The notes: generated by a model not told the origin, from the letters alone. A DNA stretch of 64,000 nucleotides from an uncultured Bacteroidales bacterium (GCA_905233655.1 CAJOCS010000001.1:1004-65003), one strand, 5' to 3'. Counted from the stretch's first letter, positions 17,056 through 28,000 are shown. Made by a program: numbers and translations.

Positions 17056-18637
17056 CGCATCGCTGTTTTTCTCCTGTGGGCAGAAACTGCCCGTCGTAAC
17101 CTGGACCGAAGGTGAGCCCGACGGCGGCAACACCGTGCATTGTTTCACTATAAGTCCCGCCTCGGCCCTCGGCGAAGACTGGGAAATATGGTTCTCCCAG
17201 ATTACCGGAAACACCGACGCCCTGGAAGGTTCCGGCGCTCTTATCGAGCAGGTCCAGGGCAACGCCTACCGTATTTATCCCAATCCGGAAGCCACACCTG
17301 GCGACACCGTAAAGATTCTCTACCGCAGCATTCCCCTGAAGCGCAACTGCTGGGCCCCTGAAGGCTTCGTACTCCGCAATTCCAAGGGACAGTATCCCCT
17401 CGAGGCCAGGTACAATTTCCTGGTCACGGAAGAGCAGCTTCCGGAAAAAACCTGGCGCAAGCCCGATTTCAGCACCCCGGGGCATCCGCTCGCCTACCGT
17501 GGATACATGCTGGACGTATCCCGCAATTTCACGCCGAAGGATGAGGTGATTCGCCTGCTCGACACCCTCGCCGCCTACCGCGTGAACTATTTCCAGTTTC
17601 ATTTCGCCGACGACGAAGGCTGGCGGCTGGAAGTGGAAGGCATCCCCGAGCTCACCTCCGTGGGCGCATTCCACGCCCTTCCCACCATGGGCCCGGACGG
17701 CAAGTGGCAGGAACTCACGGCCCTGCAGCCCTCATACGACGGCTGCGCCGACCGCAACGACACCCGCTCCCTCGCAAACGGATACTACACTAAGGCCGAG
17801 TTCATAGAGATTATCCAGCACGCCAAGGAGCTCGGAATCACGGTGATTCCGGAAATTGACACTCCCGGCCATTCCAGGGCCGCCATCATTTCCATGGAGG
17901 CCTACTGCCGCCGCACCGGAGACGACTCGATGCGGCTTCGCATAGACGACGACCCTTCGGTCTACGTAACGGCCCAGGGCTACAACGACAACATTCTCCC
18001 CGTGGACAGGGAATCCGTCTATACCTTCCTCTACAGGGTTTGGGACTACGTAATCGATATCTACCGCGAGGCCGACGTCCCGCTTCCGGTAATCCATATC
18101 GGCGGAGATGAAGTGCCCCGCGGCGTATGGGCATGGAGCGACAATCCCACAGCAATGCGCAGCTACTACATCGGCCGCATGGCCGACTATGCCGCGAGCC
18201 GCGGCGTAAAGATTGCCGGCTGGCAGGAAATCGTCCAGGGACTTGACGAAGAGTCGTTCGCAAAGCTGAAGGAGGTCCTTTTCGGCATCAACTGCTGGAA
18301 GAGAGTCTCCACCGAAATGATTGCCGACATGCGCGAGCGCGGAATTCCAATCATCATTTCCGACGCGAAATATACCTATGCCGACCAGGCCTACTCCTCC
18401 GCAAAAACCGAACTGGGCCACTCCTGGGCCGGATACATCAGTCCGGAACTCACCTACGAGTACACCCCCGACCTCGGCGAAGGCGTCCTTGGCATCCAGG
18501 TACAGTTCTTTGCCGAGACGCTGCGCAACACCTCTGAAATCTACTACCACACCTTCCCGAAAATGCTCGGAATCTTCGACCTTGCCTGGAACGGGCGCTA
18601 CTACTATTACGACACCGACGGCAACCAGCGCGACTGA
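17021..18637 (+). CDS. GH20 beta-N-acetylhexosaminidase, lipoprotein
   Basis: YRGYMLDVSRNF, NYFQFHFADDEGWRLE and the HIGGDEVPRGVW catalytic DE motif; overlaps the upstream gene by 35 nt. Confidence 0.92.
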   Translation: MNWVRLIALSVSASLFFSCGQKLPVVTWTEGEPDGGNTVHCFTISPASALGEDWEIWFSQITGNTDALEGSGALIEQVQGNAYRIYPNPEATPGDTVKILYRSIPLKRNCWAPEGFVLRNSKGQYPLEARYNFLVTEEQLPEKTWRKPDFSTPGHPLAYRGYMLDVSRNFTPKDEVIRLLDTLAAYRVNYFQFHFADDEGWRLEVEGIPELTSVGAFHALPTMGPDGKWQELTALQPSYDGCADRNDTRSLANGYYTKAEFIEIIQHAKELGITVIPEIDTPGHSRAAIISMEAYCRRTGDDSMRLRIDDDPSVYVTAQGYNDNILPVDRESVYTFLYRVWDYVIDIYREADVPLPVIHIGGDEVPRGVWAWSDNPTAMRSYYIGRMADYAASRGVKIAGWQEIVQGLDEESFAKLKEVLFGINCWKRVSTEMIADMRERGIPIIISDAKYTYADQAYSSAKTELGHSWAGYISPELTYEYTPDLGEGVLGIQVQFFAETLRNTSEIYYHTFPKMLGIFDLAWNGRYYYYDTDGNQRD

Positions 18638-18639
18638 GC

Positions 18640-19389
18640 ATGGACAAGAGCGTAGCAAGCATTCTCAGAGACTATGCCCGCAAGTATGAAACGGCGGATT
18701 TCCTGCAGGGAGATCCGTCGTGGTTTATGCATCGGGTGAGCGGCAGCGCGAACCGGGAAATGATGGCCTTCATGGCCGCCGGGCTCAGCTATGGCAGCCG
18801 CGCCCAGTTCCTTCCGCGCATCCAGTGGCTGCTGGACAGCGCTGAAGGAGAGCCGGACGCCTGGGTGCGTGAAGGAGCATTCTGCTCCTGCCTGAGCCCC
18901 TCCGACAGAAGCTGCTACTACCGCCTCTACACAAAGGCCGACATGTATGCCTTCCTGGAGCGCTGCCGGAAGATTCTCAATGAATACGGCTCTCTCGGAG
19001 AATATGTTGAAACCTCTTCCGGAGACGCCCTCGGGGCGGTGAAAGCCCTGTGCTCGGCCTTCGGAGACACGGCGGTGGTGCCGAAGGATGCGACGTCGGC
19101 CTGCAAGAGATTATGCATGTTCCTGAGGTGGATGGTGCGCGACGGCTCGCCAGTGGACCTGGGGCTGTGGAGCGGCTTTCTCAACAAGCGCAGCCTGATT
19201 ATGCCCCTGGATACCCATGTGCTCACCGAGGCGGGCCGGCTCGGCCTCGTAAAGAGCAGGAATGCGTCCATGAACGCCGCCCTCGGGCTCACCCGGGCAA
19301 TGGCGGAAATATTCCCCGACGACCCGCTGAAAGGAGATTTCGCCCTCTTCGGATATGGAGTTAACCAAAATTTGACTATCTTCGCATAA
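18640..19389 (+). CDS. TIGR02757-family (DUF2400) protein
   Basis: Family-like features: [39 protein letters not shown]. Confidence 0.85.
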   Translation: MDKSVASILRDYARKYETADFLQGDPSWFMHRVSGSANREMMAFMAAGLSYGSRAQFLPRIQWLLDSAEGEPDAWVREGAFCSCLSPSDRSCYYRLYTKADMYAFLERCRKILNEYGSLGEYVETSSGDALGAVKALCSAFGDTAVVPKDATSACKRLCMFLRWMVRDGSPVDLGLWSGFLNKRSLIMPLDTHVLTEAGRLGLVKSRNASMNAALGLTRAMAEIFPDDPLKGDFALFGYGVNQNLTIFA

Positions 19390-19405
19390 CAAAACACACA
19401 ATTAT

Positions 19406-20035
19406 ATGAGTCAGCTTCACGTAATAGATCACCCCATGATTCAGCACAAGCTCACAATCATGAGGAAAAAGGAAACGGGTTCCAAGGACTTCCGCGTACT
19501 GCTTAAGGAAATCTCCCTTCTGATGGGCTATGAAGTCACCCGCGACCTCCCGCTTGAAGACATCGAGATAGAAACTCCAATCTGCCCCATGACCGCCAAA
19601 GAGGTGTCTGGCCGCAAAATGGCCATCGTGCCCATCCTGAGGGCCGGTCTCGGCATGGTGGACGGCCTCCAGAGCCTGGTGCCGGTGGCGAAGGTAGGCC
19701 ACATCGGCCTTTACAGGAACGAGGAGACTCACAAGCCCGTGGTCTATTACTGCAAGCTTCCCGAAGACATCGACCGCCGTCTGGTAATTGTCACGGATCC
19801 CATGCTCGCAACCGGCGGAAGCGCCTGCGACGCAATTGCCATGCTTAAGGAGAGAAACTGCAGGAACATCCGTCTGATGTGCCTCGTGGCTGTTCCCGAG
19901 GGTATCGAGAGGGTTCAGAGGGAGCACCCCGACGTGGACATCTACGTTGCCGCGGTGGACGACCATCTTAACGAAAACGCCTACATCGTCCCTGGCCTCG
20001 GAGACGCCGGCGACCGCATTTTCGGCACCAAGTAA
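19406..20035 (+). CDS. upp: Uracil phosphoribosyltransferase
   Basis: [20 protein letters not shown]-binding motif; [14 protein letters not shown]-terminus. Confidence 0.95.
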   Translation: MSQLHVIDHPMIQHKLTIMRKKETGSKDFRVLLKEISLLMGYEVTRDLPLEDIEIETPICPMTAKEVSGRKMAIVPILRAGLGMVDGLQSLVPVAKVGHIGLYRNEETHKPVVYYCKLPEDIDRRLVIVTDPMLATGGSACDAIAMLKERNCRNIRLMCLVAVPEGIERVQREHPDVDIYVAAVDDHLNENAYIVPGLGDAGDRIFGTK

Positions 20036-20041
20036 TCCGCT

Positions 20042-21091
20042 TTAAAGAATTTTGGAATAATGGCACTGGAGCAGCTGAGGAGGCTGCCCGTGCCAGTTGT
20101 GCATTCCGTTGCCAAGGCAGTTCTTCCATTCCCTGCAGCCCTCGCACTCTCCGGTGCGGGCCCAGCTGCGGTCCCGGAAGGGCTGGAAACGGGTGTCCCA
20201 GACCTCGAAGAAATTGTCCTTGTAGATACTGCCCTGGGAGAATGCATCCCGGTCGATATTCGGGCAGGCGCAGATGCGTCCGTCTATCAGAACGGATGCG
20301 ATGTTCACTCCCGCGCGGCAGAAATACCGTATGTCACGGACTGCTTCTTCATAACGGCCCAGATAGCCCTCGCAGCTGAAAGTGACCTTCATGGGGCCTC
20401 CTTCCTCCCGCTTTTCGCGGATAAATTCCATAAGGGAGGTGAACTGGGCGTTGTCCAGATGCATGTCCGGGTCGGAGGCCGCCCTGCCTATGGGAATGAT
20501 GGTGAAAAGCCTCCACTGCTTCACTCCCTGGCCGCGCAGGACCTCGTAAAGTTCCTGAAGCTCCCCTATATTGCGTTTGTTTACGCAGGTCACAACGTCG
20601 GAATTCAGCCTCGGCTCCGCGGCAATGAGGCCGATGGCTTTCAGCGCCCGGGCGTAGCTGCCGGGCCTTCCGCGCATCCAGTCGTGCGATGCCTCAAGGC
20701 CGTCGAGGCTTACCGTTATGGCGCCCATTCCGGCCCCCACGAGCTTTGCGTGCATGGCTTCGTCGTAGAACCAGCCGTTTGAAACCATTCCCCATCCGAT
20801 TCTCCGGCGGCGGAGTTCCGCGCCGACGGTGGCGATGTCCGGCCTCAGCAAAGGCTCTCCGCCGGTGAGCACCACGCAGAGGTCCTTCGCCCTCTCCTTC
20901 TCCGGAATGGTGTCAATCGCTGCGAGGAAATCCTCGAGGGGCATATCCTTTTCGCGGCAGAGCTGCGAGCAGTCGCTTCCGCAGTGGCGGCAGTGAAGGT
21001 TGCAGCGGGTGGTGCACTCCCAGAAAAGATAACTGAGTTCATGCACTTTTATCTCATTGTCTCGGAAAAGTCTGAAGAAAAACGGATTCAC
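20042..21091 (-). CDS. Radical SAM/SPASM protein of the TIGR04133-like rSAM/lipoprotein system
   Basis: CTTRCNLHCRHCGSDC radical SAM motif, LTGGEPLLR, C-terminal SPASM-like cysteines CEGCREWKNCLGN; GTG start. Confidence 0.85.
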   Translation of the reverse strand: MNPFFFRLFRDNEIKVHELSYLFWECTTRCNLHCRHCGSDCSQLCREKDMPLEDFLAAIDTIPEKERAKDLCVVLTGGEPLLRPDIATVGAELRRRRIGWGMVSNGWFYDEAMHAKLVGAGMGAITVSLDGLEASHDWMRGRPGSYARALKAIGLIAAEPRLNSDVVTCVNKRNIGELQELYEVLRGQGVKQWRLFTIIPIGRAASDPDMHLDNAQFTSLMEFIREKREEGGPMKVTFSCEGYLGRYEEAVRDIRYFCRAGVNIASVLIDGRICACPNIDRDAFSQGSIYKDNFFEVWDTRFQPFRDRSWARTGECEGCREWKNCLGNGMHNWHGQPPQLLQCHYSKIL

Positions 21092-21108
21092 TACGGTATG
21101 TTTTTTTG

Positions 21109-21116
21109 CAAATATA
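21109..21116 (-). promoter_or_regulatory. -7 element TATATTTG for the radical SAM gene
   Basis: Minus-strand TATATTTG 17 nt upstream of the GTG start. Confidence 0.5.
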
Positions 21117-21127
21117 ATGATAATTGC

Positions 21128-21135
21128 TATTTTTG
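21128..21135 (+). promoter_or_regulatory. -7 element TATTTTTG with a TTTG at 21105-21108 (19-nt spacer)
   Basis: Matches TTTG-N19-TAnnTTTG; ATG lies 5 nt downstream. Confidence 0.6.
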
Positions 21136-21140
21136 CAATT

Positions 21141-21356
21141 ATGAAATGGCTTCACAACTTCCTTAAAGGAGCCTCCCTCACAGGGGCGCTCTTTGTGTTC
21201 CAGGCCTGCTACGGCATGCCTCAGCCTCCCGAGTTCGAAGACGCGGAAGAGGCGCCTGTAACTGCCTCGGCAGAGACGAAGGCCGGAGACGAAGGTGAGG
21301 ACATTGTTCCTCTCGGCGAAGCGGAAAATGCCACCGATGTCTCCGAAGTGGAGTAA
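21141..21356 (+). CDS. Small radical-SAM-associated putative lipoprotein (TIGR04134-like)
   Basis: MKWLHNFLKGASLTGALFVFQACYGMPQPPEFEDAEEA: lipobox FQAC, 71 aa, divergent from the rSAM gene. Confidence 0.7.
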   Translation: MKWLHNFLKGASLTGALFVFQACYGMPQPPEFEDAEEAPVTASAETKAGDEGEDIVPLGEAENATDVSEVE

Positions 21357-21360
21357 TCTA

Positions 21361-21393
21361 AGGCCCGACCGTTAAACGTTGGGCCTTTGTTTT
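21361..21393 (+). terminator. Rho-independent terminator
   Basis: AAGGCCCGAC-CGTTAAAC-GTTGGGCCTT stem-loop followed by TGTTTT. Confidence 0.7.
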
Positions 21394-21406
21394 AACTGCG
21401 TTTGTT

Positions 21407-22657
21407 ATGAAAAAGACTTTTATGCTGAGCCTTGCGGCGGCTGTTGCAATCGGCTGCTGCTCTCCGAAGCTTGAAACGCCCACGGGGCAGTCGGTACCGG
21501 ACCTGGGATGGCTTATGACCGGAGCGGGACCTTATACTTTACGCACACACGTGGACGCGGCGCCGGGGCCGGCTACGCTTCAGCTCGTAACCGACCTGTC
21601 CCTTATGGCCAGCGAAGCGGACGTGGTATTCTCGGCCGACGTCGAGGTGGCTCAGGACAGCACGCTGGAAGTATCTCTTGGGCAGCTGGAGCCCGGATTC
21701 TATGAGGTGAGGCTGCGCGATTCGGTGCGATGGAATATCGGCATACGGCCGGACGCCGTTGTGAGCGCTCCGGATTTCGGCCCTGACGACGATGCCTTCA
21801 GCGGCTTCTGGCAGCAGACGCTCGCACAGCTCTCCGAAGTGCCTCTGGAGCCCGAATACACCCTGATGCCGGAATATTCTAACGACAGCAGGACCTGCTA
21901 CGAGGTGCGCTACAAATCCTTCGGCGGAGAAATTGCCGGAGGAATACTCTCGGTGCCGGTTGCGGAGGGAAAATATCCCGTTTACATCCAGTATATGGGC
22001 TACGGAGCCTATCCCTTCTACTTCGACCCGGATGCAAATCCGGACAGGATCGATTTCCTTGTGAGCGTACGCGGGCAGGGCATTTTCAGGGAGGCGAAAG
22101 AGCGCTGGATAGACCGTGGGCTCGACTCCAGGGAGAATTTCTACTACCGCGGGGCGTTCTGCGACGTCAAGAGGGCCGTGGATTTCGCCGCTTCGCTCGA
22201 TAAGGCCGACACCACCAACATGGTGGCTTTCGGCGAGAGCCAGGGCGGTGCATTCACATTCATAGCCGCAGCGCTTGACAGCCGCATAAAGGCAATAGCC
22301 CCCGCCGTTCCTTTCCTCGGCGACTATTCCGACTACTGCCGTATTGTCTGGTGGCCCGTGCACGAAGTATTCGAAGCGGCCGACGCCGAGGGAATCTCCC
22401 GCGACGCCGTTCTGGACATGCTCCGCTGGTTCGACGTGCGCAATTTCGCCCCCATGATTAACTGCCCGGTATATATGGCATTCGGCCTTCAGGACCCCAC
22501 CTGCCCTCCCCATACCAACTTCGCAATCTATAACAATCTGGGCAGCACGGAGAAAAAATTCCTCTGCGTGCCCACCTGCGGCCATGCCATGTGGCTTGAA
22601 CCGTACTGGAGCGGGGAAAGGGACGAATTTCTTGCCTCCCAGCTGGAAACGAAATAG
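21407..22657 (+). CDS. Acetylxylan esterase family (AXE1/CE7-like) lipoprotein
   Basis: GESQGGAFTFIAAALD nucleophile motif; CE7-like fold sequence; lipoprotein signal. Confidence 0.85.
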   Translation: MKKTFMLSLAAAVAIGCCSPKLETPTGQSVPDLGWLMTGAGPYTLRTHVDAAPGPATLQLVTDLSLMASEADVVFSADVEVAQDSTLEVSLGQLEPGFYEVRLRDSVRWNIGIRPDAVVSAPDFGPDDDAFSGFWQQTLAQLSEVPLEPEYTLMPEYSNDSRTCYEVRYKSFGGEIAGGILSVPVAEGKYPVYIQYMGYGAYPFYFDPDANPDRIDFLVSVRGQGIFREAKERWIDRGLDSRENFYYRGAFCDVKRAVDFAASLDKADTTNMVAFGESQGGAFTFIAAALDSRIKAIAPAVPFLGDYSDYCRIVWWPVHEVFEAADAEGISRDAVLDMLRWFDVRNFAPMINCPVYMAFGLQDPTCPPHTNFAIYNNLGSTEKKFLCVPTCGHAMWLEPYWSGERDEFLASQLETK

Positions 22658-22721
22658 GGCGAAACATGTATAAAAAGTACAGGTTTTTGCAATAATAGTA
22701 TAATTCTTTGCAAATATTGCC

Positions 22722-22729
22722 TATCTTTG
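22722..22729 (+). promoter_or_regulatory. -7 element TATCTTTG, 4 nt before the ATG of the AraC gene
   Basis: Exact TAnnTTTG then CAAT-ATG. Confidence 0.6.
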
Positions 22730-22733
22730 CAAT

Positions 22734-23612
22734 ATGAAGAACGTATTGCAGGAGATTACCCCGCTTTCCCAGAAGGACTGCTTCTATATAGCCGAACGCC
22801 ACAAGAGCGAATTCCTTTTCCCGCTGCACTCCCACGAGGAATGCGAACTCAACTTCATAGAGCACGGAAAAGGCGTCCGGAGAGTGGTGGGAGACAGTAT
22901 TGAGTATATCGGAGAATACGAACTCACCCTCATTGCAGGTAAGGGCCTTGAGCACGCCTGGGAGCAGGGTGAATGCACCGCCGGCGACGTGCGGGAGATC
23001 ACCATCCAGTTCTCCCCCGCCCTGTTCGAGGGCGAGCTTCTGAGCCGGAACCAGTTCGCCAGCATCCACCATATGCTCCAGAGGGCCGAACACGGCCTTA
23101 ATTTTTCGATGGAGGCAATAATGAAAGTATATTCCATACTCGATATCATTTCCTCCATGCAGGAACGTTTCGAGCAGTTCCTAAGCTTCCTCAGGCTGCT
23201 CTACGTACTGTCCCAGGACCAGCACGCAAGAACCCTGGCGTCCAGTTCGTACGCCAATGTGGAGCACGACGAGGAAAGCCGCCGGGTGAGAAAAGTAAAG
23301 GACTATATAGCAGAGCATTACCACGAGCCCATAAAGCTGGAGCAGCTGTCCGAGCTCACGGGAATGACGCCTTCCGCCCTGAGCCGGTTCTTCCGTCAGC
23401 ACACGGGGCGCACCATAATGGATTACATCATCGACATCAGGCTCGGGAACGCCGCCAGGCTGCTTGTGGACACCACCATCGGCATAGCTGAAATCTGCTA
23501 CGAATGCGGCTTTAACAACCTGAGCAATTTCAACCGTACTTTCAAGGCGAGAAGGGGTTATACCCCCAGGGATTTCCGCGCACTTTTCAAAAAAAGCAGG
23601 GTCCTCGTCTGA
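22734..23612 (+). CDS. AraC-family transcriptional regulator
   Basis: Cupin-like N-domain; HTH IKLEQLSELTGMTPSALSRFFRQHTGRTIMDYIIDIRL ... IAEICYECGFNNLSNFNRTFKARRGYTPRDFR. Confidence 0.93.
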   Translation: MKNVLQEITPLSQKDCFYIAERHKSEFLFPLHSHEECELNFIEHGKGVRRVVGDSIEYIGEYELTLIAGKGLEHAWEQGECTAGDVREITIQFSPALFEGELLSRNQFASIHHMLQRAEHGLNFSMEAIMKVYSILDIISSMQERFEQFLSFLRLLYVLSQDQHARTLASSSYANVEHDEESRRVRKVKDYIAEHYHEPIKLEQLSELTGMTPSALSRFFRQHTGRTIMDYIIDIRLGNAARLLVDTTIGIAEICYECGFNNLSNFNRTFKARRGYTPRDFRALFKKSRVLV

Positions 23613-23724
23613 GCTAAATCAAAAAAGTATCATTTTTTGACAAAAAGCCGTTTGTTTGCGCGCGCTTAAAGGTTTAAATTTGCATCGTGTCCCGAAAGAC
23701 ACGGTATTTATGTCGGCCAACATA

Positions 23725-24981
23725 ATGAAAATAACACTCAGAACCGCTGTATGGGCCCTTGTGCTCATCTGCGCCGTCAATTGCACAAAATCTCCGTTCA
23801 CCACCGTGAAGGACGGGCAGTTCTACCGTTACGGAAAGCCCATCACCTTCATAGGAACCAATTTCTGGTACGGACCCATCCTCGCCTCGGAAGGCAGGGG
23901 TGCGGATTTGCAGCGCCTTGAAATGGAGCTGGACACTCTTCACGCCCTTGGAATCGACAACCTCAGGGTGCTGGTGGGCGGCGACGGCCCGGACGGAGTG
24001 TTCTCCCGCGTGGACCCTTCCCTGCAGACAGCCCCCGGCGTCTACAACGACACCCTTCTCCGCGGCCTGGACCGCTTCCTGGTGGAACTCGGGAAGAGAG
24101 ACATGCAGGCGGTCCTGTATGTGAACAATTCCTGGGAATGGAGCGGCGGATACGGCCAGTATCTGGAATGGGCCACCGGCGAAAAGGCCCTCATCCCGCT
24201 CATCGACGGCTACTGGCCCTTCATGCAGCAGATGCGGAAGTTCCAGACATCGGCCCCGGCCCAGGAGCTGTATTTCCAGCACCTGCGCAACATCGTGGGC
24301 CGCACCAACAGCATTACCGGCAAACCCTACCGTGACGACCCTGCCATTTTCGCATGGCAGCTGGGCAACGAGCCGCGCTGCTTCTCGGACGAGGAGGAGA
24401 TACGCGACGGCTTCATCGGCTGGATGACCGAAGCCGCCCGAATTGTCAAGGAACTGGACCCCAATCATCTTCTTTCCACCGGGAACGAGGGCCTGATGGG
24501 CTGTGAGCAGGATTCCACCCTTCTCGAGAGGGTGAACACCATCCCGGGAATAGACTACATGACAATTCATATCTGGCCCTACAACTGGGGCTGGGTGAGT
24601 GCCGGTTCCCTTCGCGAGGACCTCGAAAGCGCCATGCACAACACCGGAGAATACATCCGCTTCCATGCCGCCCTGGGCCGCCGGCTCGGCCTTCCGGTGG
24701 TTGCCGAAGAATTCGGCTTCCCGCGCGACGGCTTCCAGAGCTCCCAGGACAGCTCCACCTCCGCACGCGATACTTACTATGCCTTTGTGTTCGACAAGGT
24801 GGGCTCCGAACTCCAGGGTGCCAATTTCTGGGGCTGGAGCGGCTTTGCCGAACCCCTGCACGAACAGTGGCAGGAAGGCGACCCCTACACCGGAGACCCG
24901 GCCCAGGAGGCCCAGGGCCTCAACGGCGTCTATATCTGGGACACTACCGTGGATATTATCAAAGAATCAATAATCAACTAA
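23725..24981 (+). CDS. GH5 (GH5_7-like) beta-mannanase, lipoprotein
   Basis: FYRYGKPITFIGTNFWYGPI, AWQLGNEPR acid/base Glu, VVAEEFGF nucleophile; ATG at 23725 gives lipoprotein signal LVLICAVNC. Confidence 0.88.
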   Translation: MKITLRTAVWALVLICAVNCTKSPFTTVKDGQFYRYGKPITFIGTNFWYGPILASEGRGADLQRLEMELDTLHALGIDNLRVLVGGDGPDGVFSRVDPSLQTAPGVYNDTLLRGLDRFLVELGKRDMQAVLYVNNSWEWSGGYGQYLEWATGEKALIPLIDGYWPFMQQMRKFQTSAPAQELYFQHLRNIVGRTNSITGKPYRDDPAIFAWQLGNEPRCFSDEEEIRDGFIGWMTEAARIVKELDPNHLLSTGNEGLMGCEQDSTLLERVNTIPGIDYMTIHIWPYNWGWVSAGSLREDLESAMHNTGEYIRFHAALGRRLGLPVVAEEFGFPRDGFQSSQDSSTSARDTYYAFVFDKVGSELQGANFWGWSGFAEPLHEQWQEGDPYTGDPAQEAQGLNGVYIWDTTVDIIKESIIN

Positions 24982-25003
24982 CCATTAACCAAAAACAAGT
25001 AGC

Positions 25004-28000
25004 ATGAAACAAAAATTTGTGACCTTCATGCTTGCGCTCCTTTGCGCAGGTGCCCTGTTCGCCCAGAACAGGGTCACCGGTACTGTCACGGACGACACCG
25101 GACAGGGCGTAATCGGAGCCTCAGTCATGGAGAAGGGCACCAGCAACGGTGCCATCACAGACCTTGATGGAAACTACACGATTACCGTCCGCAACGGCGC
25201 GGTGCTCGTGTTCTCCTCCATCGGCTATGCAACTCAGGAGATTGCGTACAGTGGCCAGCCGGTCATCAACGTAACTCTGGCCGAAGATACCGAATTCCTC
25301 GACGAAGTAGTCGTCGTGGGTTACGGTACCATGAAGAAGAGCGACCTTGCGGGCGCCTCCGTCTCCATGAGGGAGGAAGACATCCGCGGCTCTATCATCA
25401 CCAACATCGACCAGTCCCTGCAGGGCCGCGCCGCCGGTGTCACCGCAGTGCAGACCTCGGGTGCTCCGGGTTCATCCTCGTCAATCCGCGTCCGCGGCCA
25501 GGCGACCATCAACGCCAACGCGGAACCCCTGTACGTCATTGACGGCGTAATCATGCAGGGCGGCGGCCAGTCGGGTGCCGACTTCGGACTTGGCGACGCA
25601 CTGGGCAACGGTGCAGTTTCCACAATCTCCCCTCTCTCCACCATCAACCCTGCCGACATCGTGTCCATGGAAATCCTCAAGGATGCTTCCGCAACGGCCA
25701 TCTACGGTGCCCAGGGTGCAAACGGTGTGGTTCTCATCACCACCAAGCGCGGCCGTGCCGGTGACGCCAAGTTCACCTACGACGGCATGGTGGCCATCCA
25801 GCGCCAGACAAAGCGCATCGACCTCCTTAACCTCCGCGAGTTCGCCGAGTACTACAACGACCTCGCCTCGGTGGCAATGGTCACTGCGAACGACTACTAC
25901 AGCGATCCTTCCATCCTCGGAAAGGGTACCAACTGGCAGGATGCAATCTTCCGCACCGCTCTCCAGCAGCAGCATCAAATCAGCGCCCAGGGCGGTACCG
26001 ACAAGGTCCAGTACTACATTTCCGGTTCCTGGATGGACCAGCAGGGTACCATCATCGGCTCCGACTTCAAGCGTTTCAGCGTGCGCGCCAACCTCGACGC
26101 CCAGCTGAAAGACTGGTGGAGAATCGGCCTCAGCACCGCTTATTCCTCCACCAACGAGAACATGAAGCTGGCCGACTCCGACGAAGGTATCATCGGCTAC
26201 TCCCTCACCTCGCTGCCTTCCGCTCCTATCTACGACCAGGACGGCAACTACTACAACATCTCCATGAAGAACTACTCCATCATCAACCCCGTTGCAATGG
26301 CAATGCTGGAGCAGATTCTCCTCAAGAGACAGAAAATCAACGGAAACATCTATTCCGAGATTTCCTTCCTCCCGAACCTCGTATGGCATGCCGAGCTTGA
26401 CTACGACCTCTCCTATTCCGCAGGTCAGACCTTCAATCCTTCGGTGAGCCTCGGTTCCTACCAGAGAGCCGCCAACGAGGCACGCAACCAGAAGAACAAC
26501 TCCATCTACTGGGCCGTGAAGAACTACCTCACCTGGAACAAGACCCTTGGCAAGCACAACATCACCGCCATGGTCGGTCAGGAAGCCTGGGAGAGCACCT
26601 GGGACTATATGTCCGTATTCAACACCGCGCTCCCGTCCAACGATGTGATGAACCCCTACCTCGGTACGGGTACTCCCACCATCGGCTACGGCTTCGGTTC
26701 CTCCGCAATGGCTTCATTCTTCACCCGTGAGACCTGGAATTTCGACAACCGCTACATCGCAACCTATACTTTCCGTTACGATGGCAGCTCGAACTTCGGC
26801 CCCAACAAGAGATGGGCTCCCTTCCACTCCTTCGCACTGGCATGGCGCTTCACCAACGAGCCTTTCTTCCCCGACGGACTCAAGAGCGTCATGAACGACG
26901 GTAAGCTCCGTTTCGGCTGGGGACAGACCGGTAACTCCGGTATCGGCTCCTACAAGTGGGGCACCTCGATGACCAAGGTCGCAACCGGCCTGGGCACCGG
27001 CTACCGCCAGAGCAACCTCCCGAACCCCAACATCATGTGGGAAAAGCAGGAACAGATCAACGTCGGTCTCGACCTCAACTTCTTCAACAACCGCCTCAAC
27101 CTCACCGCAGAATGGTATAACAAGCGTTCCGACAACATGCTCATGCCTCTGCAGCTGCCCTCCTACATGGGCACCATGGGTAACGGCTCTTCCGCTCTCG
27201 CAGCGCCCTGGGGCAACTATGGCAACATCCTGAACACCGGTTTCGAGTTCACGCTGAGCGCCCACCCCATTGAGACCCGCAACTTCCACTGGACAACCGA
27301 AGGTCAGATTTCCTTCAACCGCAACAAGCTCGTCGCCCTCGCCGGCACCGCTTCCGCAGCCATCGTGGGCTACGGCCAGTGGAACGACATCGTGTCCGTC
27401 TCCAACGTGGGCGAGGCCCTCTACGGCTTCTACGGCTACGTGACCGACGGCATCTACCAGAGCATCGAAGAGGTTATGGCCGGCCCCGTCCAGGGCGACG
27501 CCATGCCTCACACCGTGGATGCGGAAGGCGTCTGGCACGCTTCCCAGGATCCCGCCGACTACAACCAGTACAACACCACCTGGGTTGGTGATATCCGCTT
27601 CAAGGATCTGAACGGCGACGGTCACATCACCGAGGCCGACCGCCAGAACATCGGCTCCCCGATGCCCAAGTTCACCTTCGGTTGGACCAACACCTTCGTG
27701 TACAAGAACTGGGATCTGAGCGTGTTCATCAACGGCACATATGGCAACAAGGTTCTGAACTACCTCAACATGCGAATCGGCAACATGAAGAGCGCATGGG
27801 CCAACCAGCCTGCAAGCGTTCTCGACCGCACCCGCCTCGAGGCCATCGACCCTGCCAAGACCTATGACGGCACCGGCGGCGTATGGAACTGGTTCGAGGA
27901 TCCCACCAATGTGCAGGTTGCCAATCCCGGCGCCACGATTCCCCGTGCCACCACCGGCGACCCCAACGACAACGACCGCCTGAGCAACCGTTACATTGAG

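Noticed and set aside
23686-23703. CGTGTC-CCGAAA-GACACG hairpin upstream of the GH5 mannanase
   Set aside because: Only 6 bp, in a short leader; too small to support a riboswitch or attenuator claim without comparative data.
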